From assembly GCF_030272615.1 (NCBI RefSeq), contig NC_081415.1:371795809-371859808 (forward strand): a stretch of DNA of 64,000 nucleotides. Reading direction: 5' to 3'. The translations under genes and the position numbers were made by a program. This DNA comes from Cryptomeria japonica. Its lineage: Eukaryota; Streptophyta; Pinopsida; Cupressales; Cupressaceae. The notes under the pieces are model-generated. The model was not told where the DNA came from and searched no databases. It saw only the letters and a list, made by a program, of their open reading frames with translations. Of this stretch, positions 32,672 to 44,681 are shown piece by piece. Positions within the stretch are counted from its first letter, which is position 1. Each line of letters begins with the position of its first letter.

Positions 32672-34566
32672 GATGGCTCACTTTCCATTTTATTATTCTA
32701 TATCTCTGCAGAATGTATTAAACTATTTTTTTTTCTTAAGCGATCAGATAATGATGATTCTAAATTCGCAGCATGTTGATTTAAAAATTTACACTTCGCC
32801 TCATGAGCCTATAGACATATGCCATGTTTGCCTTTATTACATCATGCTAATTGATCTTTCATCCCTCCTCCTTGCTGGCAGTATGATGGTGGCCTAACTG
32901 GTGAGTGTCTCTCTTTCATTCATCCTCCTTGTTGGCAGTTAATTAGAATAGAAACAAACTCCTTTCAGCATAACCTATCCGATATAGCTTACTGATTTTG
33001 CCCAATCAGTTTACCATAATTGGTAGTTGAGTCACTAATACAATGTGCCGGTAATGAGTATGTCTTAGGCATATTGACATTAGTGAACAATGAAGATGTA
33101 GTAGTAGCTGAGTCAAGGTAATTGTTGAGCCTGCACCTAACATAAGTTAACTCCAACCGATATATCCTAATTGGATAATCATCCATTCAATGAACTAGTA
33201 AATGGGATAGCAATCTGGTATATAAAAAATGGTGTTATGATAAAACAACCATTAAGGGATGTTGTAGCAGCAGAGTCAAGGTAATTGTTGAGCGACAATA
33301 TTGATACATACGAAGGGTGAAGAAATGATGGATGGTTGGCATCTGGTTGGCATCGGGCATATGTGATCAAGGATTGTCAAGGGTTCACATGCAGTCAAGG
33401 GTTGAGCAATAGCCGTAGATTCCAAACAAATGTTGAGCTTCATCAGAATAGAAACAAACTCTTTCTAGCATAGCCTAGCTGGTATAGCCTTACCAGTTCC
33501 GCTCAACTGGTTTACCATAACCGGTAGTTGAGTCACCAATATAATGTGCTGGTAATGAGTACTTCTTAGGCATTTGACATACATGAACAAGAAAGAAGTA
33601 GTAGTAGCTGAGTCAAGGTCTCTATTTTCTAAAGCTCTGCACTTACTTCAATCTTGGAGTAGTTTACAGAATATTGCAAGTGAGGTTGTGAAACCTAAGT
33701 TTACATTGGGTAACAAATAACTCTCAGCAGTTCAGAAATACGATCTTTGGAATGGACAAGAACACATTGGTGGTCTCTCCCTGAGACATTATTTGCAGAG
33801 CCGAGATGATTTTATCATCATATATGATAGTGTTAAGCACTCATTGGACCTGAACTCAGTTTAGTCATTTCAACAAGCTGCTTGAAATATGGGCAGAGCT
33901 CTCAGCTCAGAGACAAGAAGTAGGATCTATTCCAAGCTTCATGCACTCCTGGCAATCTTAGGACATGACTGCAATGTTCTTGGCCCATCGAAAATATCAT
34001 ATAATATGGCCTAAATACAAGGTACTTTTTGAAGATCCAAATGCTTCATTTTGCAGTAGGTTCTTCTTCCGATTAAGCTGTTTTGGAAGATTAAGGGGCA
34101 CAAGTTTCAGCCCTTCCAGTCTACCATATATGGTTCTTCCAAACCGCCACAACCTAACCGATATAGTTTTTCCGATATGGCTCAATCGGTTCCCTATCCA
34201 GTTTACCTTTATTGGTTTACTCCATCTGTTGTAGTCCAACCAACATCAAAATTAGCTACACAGTAAACCAGTAAACAAGATTCTCAAGTTATCATGGATA
34301 GATATACACATCTGCTCACTGGTGTCCAGTTGTCATGGTAAATATACAGTGAACCAACATACACAATGGCAAAACGATGCTCAAGTTTAGTGGTAAATAG
34401 TAATGGGGCAGTTCTTCTTATAGCTATGATTCCCCTTTATTCATTGTAATTGAGCAAGGATATAGGGTTCTTTCCCTATTGAGCTCTTGAACCGGTTTTT
34501 TATTTTTATTAATATATATATATATATATATTCCAGTGGCCTGCCACTTTTGCCAAAAAAACAAAA
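32672..34566 (+). other. LINE 3' region and tail
   Basis: Non-coding. A segment of about 190 bp starting 'aatagaaacaaactc' (about 32946 and 33449) occurs twice, and shorter related pieces ('gataagcttacc'-like, 'cagtttaccat') recur near 34140-34260. A TA microsatellite (34511-34532) precedes 'ccagtggcctgccacttttgcc' and the A-rich tail. This is unusually long for a LINE 3' UTR, so another insertion may be hidden here. Confidence 0.6.
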
Positions 34567-34583
34567 AACAATGCATCCATATT
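34567..34583. repeat. LINE target-site duplication, right copy
   Basis: Identical 17 bp to 26421-26437, directly after the A-rich tail. Confidence 0.93.
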
Positions 34584-34984
34584 TGGTAGTGGTTAATTGT
34601 CCTTGAGCGATGTAATGTTCAGATTTCTAAAATCCACACAAAGTCTTATATCTCCATTCTTCTTTCTTACTGGTACCAAGTTTGAAACCTATTTAGAATG
34701 TCTGATAGGTCTTATTATTCCCCCATCTCCCAACTTCATAAGTTCCTCCTACAATTTAAGTGCCAAAGTAGGATTTATGGGCCTCTCCTTCTGTCTAAAA
34801 GGTTTGGCACCAGACTTTAATGGAATTTCATGTTGGAAGAGGTCTTCCTTGTAAGCTTTCAAATCTTCATAAGACCATGTGAACACATGTATGTATTTCC
34901 TTAATAATGTTATCAACATCTCCCCGACTTTAGGAGTTCTCTCCTTATCAATCCCTAATACTCTAATAAGTGATCAATCACTCA
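34567..34984 (-). pseudogene. pol: B reverse transcriptase N-terminal part
   Basis: Minus strand reads VFTWSYEDLKAYKEDLFQH, then IIRPIRHSK, a stop, SNLVPVRKKNGDIRLCVDF and LPNMDAL. It carries straight on into the palm across the LINE. A few stops only. It begins abruptly at about 34984, next to a Tat LTR relic, so gag and protease were lost by deletion or rearrangement. Confidence 0.87.
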
Positions 34985-35266
34985 AGTTTCTACACAACCA
35001 CAATCTATTCTTTATTGAGTTCTTGTACACAATAAAAAATCTAAAAGCAACCATAATCAATATCAAGCAAGATTAATGGAGATAGGAAGCAATGGAGATC
35101 AAACCCTATGAGCATGTGAATGGTATAATCTTTTATATTTTGTGTTTTACATGGTTGTAGGTTCTTCATTGGTGTATGGTGGATTTCATTGTAGAACTAT
35201 AATTTTACGTGGTTGAATCTTTATATGTTTCACAATAGTTTGAATTCCATTTTCCATCATATACAC
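34985..35266 (+). repeat. Tat LTR relic (R-U5 part), plus orientation
   Basis: Reverse-complement match to the Tat-1 5' LTR around 12040-11744. Shared phrases include 'tattgagttcttgt', 'caagcaagattaatggagat', 'tatggtggat' and 'ccattttccatcatataca', where it ends as the Tat-1 LTR does. No PBS follows, so it is a 3' LTR or solo LTR end. It has the same orientation as the Tat pol relic at 18391-19772, so both might come from one element split by B. Confidence 0.75.
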
Positions 35267-36752
35267 ACATATATATATGCAATAAACTCACATACATTTC
35301 ATCCTCAGGTGCTAGTGCAAACTACCTCATGTTTGATGCTCTGCCTACAAACTTAGGAACTCCCACTTTGATACCACTAATGAAGGGAGAAACTCCCTCT
35401 AAAAACACACACATGAAAATCATAAACTTATTTGACTTAAAATGGTGTATGGGTACTCCCATAACATAAATGACTCAAAACAATAATGAATTAAATAGGA
35501 AATTTATAAGACATGATTCTTGTTTCAATCAGTCTTCCTAAAAAATGAATTACAATGTTGCTTTGAGAATTTACAAAGAATTCAACCTTAAACGAAACAT
35601 ACATTAATCTCAAATTTGATTACAAATCAGTCAATTGATATAAAATCTATACATATGCACGATTGAACTAAAAGGAAATCATCAACCAACTCTTAAAATA
35701 ATCCTTTAATTATTGAGCCTCAGACTACTCCTCTAACTTTGATCTTCAACTTGCAAACTAAAAAATTGAAATCTCTAGCTCAACCGGTCAATATATAGAC
35801 TTGTGGGGGCTCAAAATAACACCATAAAACATTACCATGGCTCAAAACAAGGTTCCAATAAACCATGGTAAAAATCCATATGACCCCAACTTAGTGAATA
35901 ACTTGTATGTTTAGTAAAATATAATAAATGAATCACATGGTCTCCACATAGCCACCAATTTTTTTATCCAATTAGATACTTGACATAAAGATTATATGTA
36001 ACTCCTCTAGACCCCAAAACTAGTACATGCTAAGACATGCAAGGTTGGGTGCCTCAATTTGGGAGGTATGCAAGTGACATTTGTCAACATGCATACACAT
36101 CTAATACAAAAGTCACTAACTCCCAAAATAGACACCTAAGTTTGGGATTCTTTCAAGATTCTCTTTCAACCATCGCTGACAAGTGTCCACAATTTTCTTG
36201 CACCTTTCAAAGTGGGTGCATTAGTCAAGGATTCTTTCATTATGCCTTGTATCCTCCATTGATATGTGTCAGACTCCCCTAAAAAATGCTACCTTAAGTA
36301 CTTGGCCAAATATTTATTAAATATTTATGCCCCAAATACATTAAATTTATTTATCATAACATCATTCCATACATTGCATAATAAATAAATAAAATATTAT
36401 TTTGGTTCATGCAAGATTGCCTTTACACCATCAGATGCTCCTACATCTATGTGTGTGTGTCTATAAATATAATAACCATCATTTATAAGCACACACATAT
36501 ATGCAATTATTCACATATATTATTTCTTATGCAACTATGATAGCAATGCACTCTAATTGTGATGGGGATCTTATCAAATGTACAATGACATTGACAAAGT
36601 GAAATGCAAGACAAGGAGTCATCAACATACTAAAAATATCATGACAATTTTATAAGGTAGAGAATAAACATAATGACATATTCAATAACACATAAAGTAA
36701 TACCATACTTATGACACAAGAAATATGTTTGATAACACAAGCAACAAGATAC

Positions 36753-37092
36753 AAAACTTTGTGTGTGTGGGTTTTCAAAGTCATGTTGTCTCTCTCTAAT
36801 TTGGGAGGGAGAACTAACATTCTTACTTTTACTTCATTTGACTAGAACAAGGTAGTTAGTCCATTTAATCATAACAACCATAGCATAATATAAACACTTT
36901 GATAAAAATTAATCATGAAGATAATAAATCACATCTATTTCTTTTAATCATTATCAAATATGATATTCTCTTTTTGCACACCATGAGTAAAATAGAAATA
37001 TATTAATATAAATTATCCTCAAATCATAATTTGATAACATAGATATAAAATGCAAAGAAAAGTATTTATATTATAATTAATTAAAAAATAGC
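36753..37092. repeat. 340 bp direct repeat, copy 1
   Basis: 'tgtgtgtgggttttcaaagtcatg...gggagggagaactaac...aatcattatcaaatatgatattctc...taattaattaaaaaatagcat'. The second copy starts at about 38331 in the same orientation, moderately diverged. Confidence 0.88.
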
Positions 37093-38330
37093 ATTCATAT
37101 TTTTTAATTTTTTTAATATAAAATATGTCGAGATATATCAAATTGCAAAATTTATAGTTACATTCATAAATATGAATAAATCATCAAGTTTTCTATTAAA
37201 AAAGTAAGAAGATTATAAATAAATAAAAAAAGATTACTAAAAATAACTAACTTACAAGTTTATTCATATATCTACAATATACATGAAATCCACAAGATCC
37301 AAGACTTGTTGGTGATATAAGGACTTTATTGCATTGATCAATTGTCAAAAAACTGGATTAGCTAACTTGCACATATCCAATAATTTTATTAGAAATGTTT
37401 GAAAACACTTTTAACAAGAAAGATACATAGAAACAATTAAATGTAATAAAACCTAGAGCTCAGTAATTCAATATAATAAATTTTGCTTTTAGATGCATAG
37501 TCAAATTTTTCTATTTTTATGATAGTGCACTTAACCCTGTTCTTTATTATATGTCTCTTATTTCACTTGAAGTTAAATATGCATTTTTTGAAAACAACTT
37601 TTTGTATAATTTCTCCAAGCTTGACACCATCTTGCTCTTCATACTTTAATTTGTTTGAGTCCTTTTTCGTAACACCCATTAATTTATTCTCCTACTTCTT
37701 CAAAAGTAGTAACACAAGTGAAAGCAATATGGTCTTTCACTTTGCATTATAGTGTATATATGTAATCACATTAAAAAATACTTGTATCACATCTTTTGCA
37801 ATACCAATAACCATTCTCATTATTGTTCACTTTCTTTTTGCGTTTCCTACCATTAATTTTTAAGGAGCATGTTGTATAACTGATATTGTCCACCTTTATG
37901 AAAGATAAGATAACTTTTATTGCAATCCATCAAGGTGTATTAGATCTATCAAGTCCCTCATCCTTAATTTGTGCCATAGTTTTTAACATCATATCTTGTC
38001 TAATAGATGAGATGTAATAGAATGAGAAGCAAGATTATTTATTTTTATATTGAAAACTAGGATCTCAATTGATATGACTCTAGAAGATCTTGATTTCTAA
38101 GAAGTCAAGTTGTGTTGATTGTTCCTATATATTTTCCACCAAAATAACTAATTCATCCAACCTTCATAGAAAGAATGGGAAAAGTTCCTAAGTCACATAT
38201 TTATTGGAATTGTTGTTCTTCCTTATTGCAAAAGCCACCCCACATTGTCATTTCCACTCTAAACTCGACTTGTCTTTCAATTCAAGAGTTCTTTTATGAG
38301 TTTGTGTGGTATTCCTTCTGAATATTATCA

Positions 38331-38666
38331 AAATTCTATGTGTGTGTGGGTTCTTAGAGTCATAATGTCTCTTTCACATTTGGGAGGGAGAACTAACTTT
38401 CTTACTTATAACTCATTTAACGAACAAGGTAGTTAGTCCATTGACCATAACACCCATACATAATATAAAAGATTTGACAAACAATAATCATGAAGATAAT
38501 AAATCGCATTTATTTTTTTCAATCATTATCAAATATGATATTCTCCTTTTTCACACTTTGAGTAAAATATAAATATCTTAATATAAGTTATACTTAAATT
38601 ATAATTTGATAATATCATTTAAAAGCATTGCAAATTATTCATTTTATAATTAATTAAAAATAACAT
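38331..38666. repeat. 340 bp direct repeat, copy 2
   Basis: Same order of phrases as copy 1, 1.58 kb downstream. Could be LTRs of a short element or a large duplication. No PBS, PPT or TSD identified. Confidence 0.88.
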
Positions 38667-38857
38667 AAATAAACTTGTCCAAACATGGGGTGTGGCACCC
38701 CATTTTGAGATTACACATGAAATAAAATATAGACCACCTAACGTGCAACCAATTGCTAATGTATTTGCAAATGGTTGTCACTAAGAGACACATTTGATAC
38801 AAGAAGAAAATTATGAACACGAAAAAATACAAGAATCAATGAGGAAAATTATGGTAA

Positions 38858-39783
38858 TGCTGGCATTATACACTTAGATGAGAATGGTAGATGTTGTTAT
38901 TGATGACAACAAAGTGGCAACAAGGTTCAACGAGGTTCTATAGGTTCAACCAGTAACAGACTACACCTACCGACACCGGTAGATACAACAAGGTTTATTC
39001 ACACTGGCATCCAATTTACACCGACAATAGATCATACCAGCATCCAAAGCCAACTTGGAAATAACATTATTTATGTAATGTAAATTATAATTGTATGGCT
39101 GACATGATGTATTGTAAAGACTCATATATGTATGATATATTGTAGGTCATTTGAAAGGAAGTAGGTAATGAAATATGTGTATGTAAGCGATATATGTGAT
39201 AAGATAGGGATATGGTACCAGATAATTGTATATGCACTTTGATGTGTTTATCTCGAGAGTGAATAAGAAGCAAATCAGAGCGAAGACTATTCTATGTAAG
39301 CAGAATCATTTACCAACAAGGTTTTTGGCAGAGGTATCAGATAGAGCTTAAACCAATACTGAATCCAGCATTGCAGGTGCTATTTTGAAGCAGTACATTG
39401 TTATTGGATTTAACCATCCAATTGTGTAGTTAGTGGGACTCCATTTTTGTTGTTGAGCAGTGAGCTCTAGGCAGTTGGCCTTCCTGCATGTGCAGACCCC
39501 TATTGTACTAAGTAATATTTATTCATATTGGCCAGTGAGTAAATATTGTGGGTCACAAATCCCATTGAGGTTTTTCCCTCACCGAGTTTCCTCGCTAAAA
39601 TACCTGTGTTATGGTGTGCATTGATGCTGATTATTTTGTTTCTCTTTACCGCATTATTGTTTTCTTACAGGTATATTATTTTAAGTTACAAAATTGCAAT
39701 TAAGTTTAAATATTTCATCTACCGGTCTGACACTGATTCACCCCCCCTTCTCAGCGTGTTTGGGATTAACCAAGTATCTAACA
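38858..39783 (+). repeat. A2 5' LTR
   Basis: 926 bp, starts TGCTGGCATTATACAC and ends AAGTATCTAACA. Same length as the 3' LTR but with frequent substitutions, so the insertion is old. An 80-codon ORF in its R-U5 part (39546-39794) recurs in other A LTRs only because the LTRs are homologous. Confidence 0.93.
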
Positions 39784-39785
39784 AT

Positions 39786-39801
39786 TGGTATTAGAGCTTG
39801 G
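39786..39801 (+). promoter_or_regulatory. A2 primer-binding site
   Basis: TGGTATTAGAGCTTGG, two bases after the LTR. One change from the TGGTATCAGAGC iMet-type PBS that A3 retains. Confidence 0.88.
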
Positions 39802-39854
39802 TCCTCTATTTGTAGAAGCCTAACAACTTGAGAAAGATTCTAAAACTGGTACTG

Positions 39855-40946
39855 ATGGAAATATTGAGTCAATAGTTGGAAGCGACTTTTTAAGATTTTG
39901 ATGCAGAAAAATTGAAGAATATCAAACTGGAAGAAGAACTCAGATCTACTCAAGAATTCATCAAAGCAATTCAAGAAAACCTGGTCATAGCACATAGTAA
40001 GAGAAAAGAATTACATGTGTAATTGCATAAAAAAGATGATGAAGAAAAACAAACTCTCAGAGATATTGCAGAGAAATTGAGACAAGAGAACAGTAACATG
40101 AAGAATGAGATGCAAGATTTAACCATGAGACTATGTAAGGATATTGAAGATAGAAAGAAGAATGAGGAAGATTTAGTCAGATGACTTAATGAAAGATCAG
40201 ATGAATCTCTAAGGCTTAGTTATGAAAATGATATGCTTAAAACAAAGTTAATTCAGATGGAACATGACAAAGAGGAACTTATGAGACAAGTTAGCACTCG
40301 GGAAGGTGAGTTGGTTGCTGAAAATGAATACAAGGAAAAATTCAAAAAGAGTTCAGACAAGCTTGATGATATGCTGAAAAGTCAAAAACCTGATGGAGAA
40401 ACAATTGGACTTGGATTTGAACATGGAGAAAGTTCTAGAACTGCAAATAATCATGATCACACCAAACCGGTAAGGAAACCCAATGCTTATAAATTCAATG
40501 GCAAATTTTTTAATTGCAACAAATTTGGTCATAGAGAAAATCAGTGCAGATTTAGGAATAATCAGAATACAAACTTATAAACCGGTCAATGTTCCAAATG
40601 CAATAAACATGGTCATAACTCAACCAATTGTAGAATGAATGTAAAATGCTATGCTTGTGGTAGATTTGGACATCTATCTAATCAATGCAGAACTCCAACC
40701 TGGCAAGGTTATGGAAAAGCTATTCAAAGAAACAATGTAACTTGTTATGCATGTAACAAGATTGGGCATATTGCAAGATTTTGTAGAAGAAAGAATGTAC
40801 CGACAAACAAAAAAGGATCTAATGACATAGGAAAGGAAAAAGTGAATGAAATCAAGCAAGAATTATCTAAACAATGGGTCAAGAAGAGAGATCAGAGAAA
40901 TGATGAATCTGGCTCTGCACCGATAGGAGATTCTTCATCTAACTAA
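39855..40946 (+). pseudogene. A2 Gag-like coiled-coil protein with four CCHC knuckles
   Basis: Frame 0 from ATG 39855 to TAA 40944-40946 (about 363 codons), with stops near 39873, 39891, 40020, 40182 and 40578. Residues about 10-200 are charged and heptad-like (RKKNEEDLVR, YENDMLKTKLIQMEHDKEEL): coiled coil. Then four knuckles: FNCNKFGHRENQC (first Cys replaced by Phe), CSKCNKHGHNSTNC, CYACGRFGHLSNQC and CYACNKIGHIARFC, and a Lys-rich tail. It most likely packages the element RNA. The usual copia gag domain was not recognised upstream of the knuckles. Confidence 0.85.
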
Positions 40947-41259
40947 GGAATAATCCTTAGGGGTAAGGAAATTAATTGAAGATCATGCATTTTACCCTCA
41001 GATGGTGGTAAGAAGTCATAATTATTCTTTATCGTCATATATGTTGAGTTACAATGGAAATTCACTTAATCGACAAAGCATTTAATGCGGTTGTTATGTT
41101 AACTTTTTGGTTACAAATCATTAAAATTTCTCATTTCAACTTACCAAGCATTCAAGTATTCAAAGAGCATAGAAAGAGAGCACCGATATTCAAGAAGCGA
41201 AGCAACAAAGATTTTCAGGGCATCAAATGTTTTCACTTAAAAGGTATTTATTTTATGAC

Positions 41260-44200
41260 ATGGCTTCTTCATCTTCCGTTCCTAAATTCATTGCAAACCC
41301 TACTATTGTGGAAAATATCAAGAGTCCTAGACCAGTCTTTAAAATAATCCCTAAGATAGCTAAGTTGGATGACTCCATTGGTGCATTTTCAAAAATCTTG
41401 AAGGGAGTTGCGTTTGCTGAAGACCCTAGGGCATACATTCACTATAACATTTAAGATTTAGGGTCTAAGGATTTAAAGAACATGTTCATGAATGTTATCA
41501 CAGACAAACAAGGTGTAGTCAAACCAGAACACAAGATTGTGGAAGATTTAGGGTTTGTTGACATCCTTCACATACCTAAATTTTCAGATGAGATTGTCTG
41601 TTATGTTCTTAGCAAAATTCACGATGAATTTTTATGGCTAGACTCGGTTTTCAAAATCACTAAGAAAGAAATTAGTGTTGTTACTGGTTTACCTTCTACC
41701 GGCACTAGGCCTAAGAAGAAAAAGAAAATTCCAAACAAAGAGGTTATGAACTTAACCGATGCTACATCAGATAATAGATCACTCAGGGTTAGCGATATAA
41801 CTGATAAGAATGTCAAATATACTAGTATGGTTATTGGATACAAAGTTTCTCATACAAATAGGCTGAATTTTGTTTCCAGTTTATACATTCATAGTGCTTA
41901 TGAGATGATAATGAACAATGATCAGATTGACATTTGTGAGTGGTTGAAAGATAAACTGTTAGAAAATTTGGATAAGGTCAAAGGTGATAAGAAGGGAACC
42001 TTCAAATTTGGAAATTTGATTGTATGTTTAATGCTATACTTCTCAAAGGAGACTCCCGGTATAGGCCATAAATACTTTGCCTATGATATTCCTATTGGAA
42101 AACAGATTAAGGAGAGAGTTACCGGCATGAGTTCAGAAGGAGACAAGCAAGTAAAGGAATATTTCAAAAACTTTCAAGCTAAAATGAAGCAAAGGGAAAT
42201 AATCCCTCAAAATATTGTTGATAAATATGACAAACAAATATGATTTCTTATTAAGACAGATGAAGTCTGGATGGAGGTAGTTAGACCTAGAACTGTCTGG
42301 GTAACTGAGATGGGTTATGAAGTGGATTCAAACATTTTGGAATCTTATGCCAATACACTCCTAGATCCTCCATCAGAACCGACAGAGAAGATCTTTGGCA
42401 ATGTTGAAACTATTGAAAAAGATGTTGAAATTCAGAAGCAGGGGAAGAAAAGAGACAAAATATTGAAAGATGCTTCAAAGTTTGTTGAAGTTGTTACAAA
42501 TGGATTTTTGAAACTTGATCTGGTGAGTGGTGTTGCTGCACAAGAAAGAAAATCAGAATAGCAATCGGTAGCACACATTTCTCCTATGACAAGGCTGCAG
42601 AATTCAAAAGGGTGGATAGGAAGAAGAGAAAATCCTCACCGACACCTGCTCCATCACCTAAGAAAACAAGGATTCTAAGAAAGAAACAACAGGTTGTGAG
42701 AGAGCCCAATGGTCCCAAGAAGAAGGTCACACAGAAGAAATTGGAACAAAAGGTATCTGATACTCTTTCACCAGAAGAGCTTGTAAATGAAATAACTCAG
42801 GATGACAATCTTGGAAATGTTAGTAAGTTGTATCATTCTTTCAAAGATTCTGATAAGGATACCATTGAGGAGAGTATAATTTTGTACTTAGATATATATA
42901 AGAAAGTTCTTATTTAAGTCATTGATGTTCTCCCTAATGACTTATATCTGAGACTTGAAGCTAAAAGAAGGTCTACTATGGAATTGGATAAGAAATTGAA
43001 GGTTGAAGCACCGTTGGCTATTCATCTAGTTAAATCTAGACAAGAAATTGATGAATTGATTGCTGAAGCTAACATAACTATTTTTGCAAGTGGTCACCAG
43101 CAAGTAAGCCTCATGGCCGACAGAATAAAGGAAATAGCAGATGAGACAACAGATAAATAGGATATTTTCTTTGTGGAGAGAGAGAAACGAGAAGAAAAAG
43201 AAAGACAAAAGGTCAACAAATCTTTTATTAAGGTATACCAAAAAGGAGATAAAGGAAAGAATAAGGTTGGTAGTGTACCTGACTTCACAATAAAAGATAA
43301 CTTACCCCCATCAGCTTAGGACACCCCACCAACAGTAGCAGAGACACCAGTAGATGTGCAGAATCAGCCTAAAGAGAAGTCGGAGGAAGTAAAAGAAGAT
43401 GATATTGATCCCAAGTCAAACATTCTATTCATAATGAATGTTGACACTCATGACATCAATATTGTAATGGATAAGGAAATTGGTGAGGAAAAGAAATCAA
43501 AATCTATCACAATTGACACTCAACAGAATGTTGAGATACCGACAAAAAAAGAACAAGAACAAACATAATCTAAACCAACATAGAATAAGAATGAGAGTAA
43601 GGATGAGAATAAGGAAGTGGTTAAGGTGGCCGAACAGGTATGTAGAGAAGAGAAGAAACTTAATGCAGAACCTAGCACTTCTCCCAGTACTTCTACTGTG
43701 GACTCCAGACCAACAACTGTCACTGATGTATTATTGGATTCTATAAAGAAGATAACTGAGTGCAATGCCTTAGCATTTAAGGCTATTGATGACTCTCTAC
43801 CAATTTTGTGAATGACTGCACCAACATGCAAGGTAGATCACATTGTTGGCTCAATAGGTAAATTGGACACATTGTCCAAATTCATCTCTTCTAACATTCA
43901 GTATTTATATAAAATAAATGAGGAAACTATTCAAGAAAGAGTAAATAAAGAAAAGGAATAATTCCTTGATAAAACAATAATGGATTGTAATCAACAGATT
44001 GATTCATTGCTAGCAGCATTGAATTCCACTATTTTGGAATATAAGGAATTGTACAGGGAAGCTTGCAAACCTCATCATTTAATAGAAGATATTGATGAAC
44101 AAACCAGGAAAACTCAGAAAGAGATTGATGATATTGCAGATAACATAATTGGTTCTTCAGAACTAACATTAGTCTTAGATTAGGAAATGGCTATTCATGA

Positions 44201-44492
44201 AGACAAAATTGAAAATTTGGAAAGAGAGAAAGCAAGGTTGAAGATGAAAACCTGAGAGTTAAAGAATAAACTTGTTCAAAGATTGGATAATCTATTAACA
44301 CACTGGAATGAACTATCCAAGGCAACAATTCAAGGAGACAGATCACCGAAACAAAAAATGCACTATCTTACCAGGATGATCAGGCAGAATGAAGCAATAA
44401 TTACCGATAGTACAATGTTCAAGCAGTGTCTTAACTTAGTTCTTGCAAATATTTTTCAGATTGTACATAACAGACTACAGGTGTCTAGGTAA
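41260..44492 (+). pseudogene. A2 ORF2, unrecognised large protein
   Basis: Starts MASSSSVPKFIANPTIVENI. Frame 1 to about 42561 with stops at 41452 and 42244, then frame 0 from about 42600 to 44492 with more stops. N-terminal 350 residues: a conserved globular-looking region with LGFVDILHIPKF, FLWLDSVFKITKKEISVVTG, IDICEWLKDKLLENLDKVKG, LIVCLMLYFSKETPGIG and RTVWVTEMGYEVDSN. Middle: Lys/Pro-rich basic part, then acidic Thr-rich part. C-terminus: coiled-coil-like (TEVLLDSI, ADNIIGSSE). No catalytic motif. Its position before the 3' LTR resembles the env-like third ORF of Sire/Maximus copia elements; homology is not shown. Confidence 0.8.
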
Positions 44493-44538
44493 TTTTTGAT
44501 TTTTTTTGAGACTTTTGACATCCTTTGTCATTGATGTC

Positions 44539-44549
44539 AAAGGGGGAGT
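44539..44549 (+). promoter_or_regulatory. A2 upstream polypurine tract copy
   Basis: 'aaagggggagt' after 'tcattgatgtc', about 143 bases before the LTR-proximal tract. A1 and A3 have it at the same relative place. Confidence 0.55.
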
Positions 44550-44681
44550 GGTATAGTGAGAAAAATGTATAGAGTAAGGCATGGTGACAAGTGAACAGAA
44601 GGAGATCATTTGCTCAGGGGGAGAACTTTTAGTTTTGGATTTTAATTTTTGATTTTTCTCATGAGTGTTACCATCAATGCC

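Larger units (their letters stand above)
26438..34566 (+). mobile_element. L1-type LINE inserted in gypsy element B
   Basis: Plus-strand order: ORF1, ORF2 with APE-type endonuclease, RT, zinc site and RNase H, then a 1.9 kb 3' region ending in an A-rich tail. It is bounded by a 17 bp duplication. ORF1 is already open a few codons after the left TSD, so the copy is probably 5'-truncated. All frames carry stops; two frame changes in ORF2 (near 31050 and 31940). Confidence 0.93.
22122..34984 (-). mobile_element. B: degraded gypsy element split by a solo LTR and a LINE
   Basis: Minus-strand order is RT N-terminus (34984-34567), RT palm, thumb and RNase H (26437-25207), integrase zinc site (25223-25086), integrase core and C-terminus (23206-22122). 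Two insertions explain the gaps: the LINE at 26438-34566 and the solo LTR at 23207-25085. Removing both, with one TSD copy each, joins the pieces at the right codons. Gag and protease are missing: upstream of 34984 the sequence switches to a Tat LTR relic. Confidence 0.87.
35267..38857. other. AT-rich non-coding stretch with possible element edges
   Basis: No credible gene. At about 35362-35374 the minus strand reads TGGTATCAAAGTG, a PBS-like sequence. Four bases on, 'tgaaggga' could be the inner end of a minus-strand LTR, possibly reaching 'gctcctaca' near 36450; unproven. A 340 bp segment is repeated (36753 and 38331). A GGGGTG/CACCCC hairpin lies near 38684. TA- and A-rich low complexity elsewhere. 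Confidence 0.45.

Noticed and set aside
35362..36450. Possible minus-strand LTR with PBS-like TGGTATCAAAGTG
   Set aside because: No second LTR, PPT or coding region can be linked to it. Mentioned in the region note but not called as an element.
39546..39794. Small hydrophobic ORF (MWVTNP...) repeated at 45382-45624, 45824-46081 and 51802-51999
   Set aside because: It recurs only because it lies in homologous LTRs. The reading varies between copies and there is no sign of selection.
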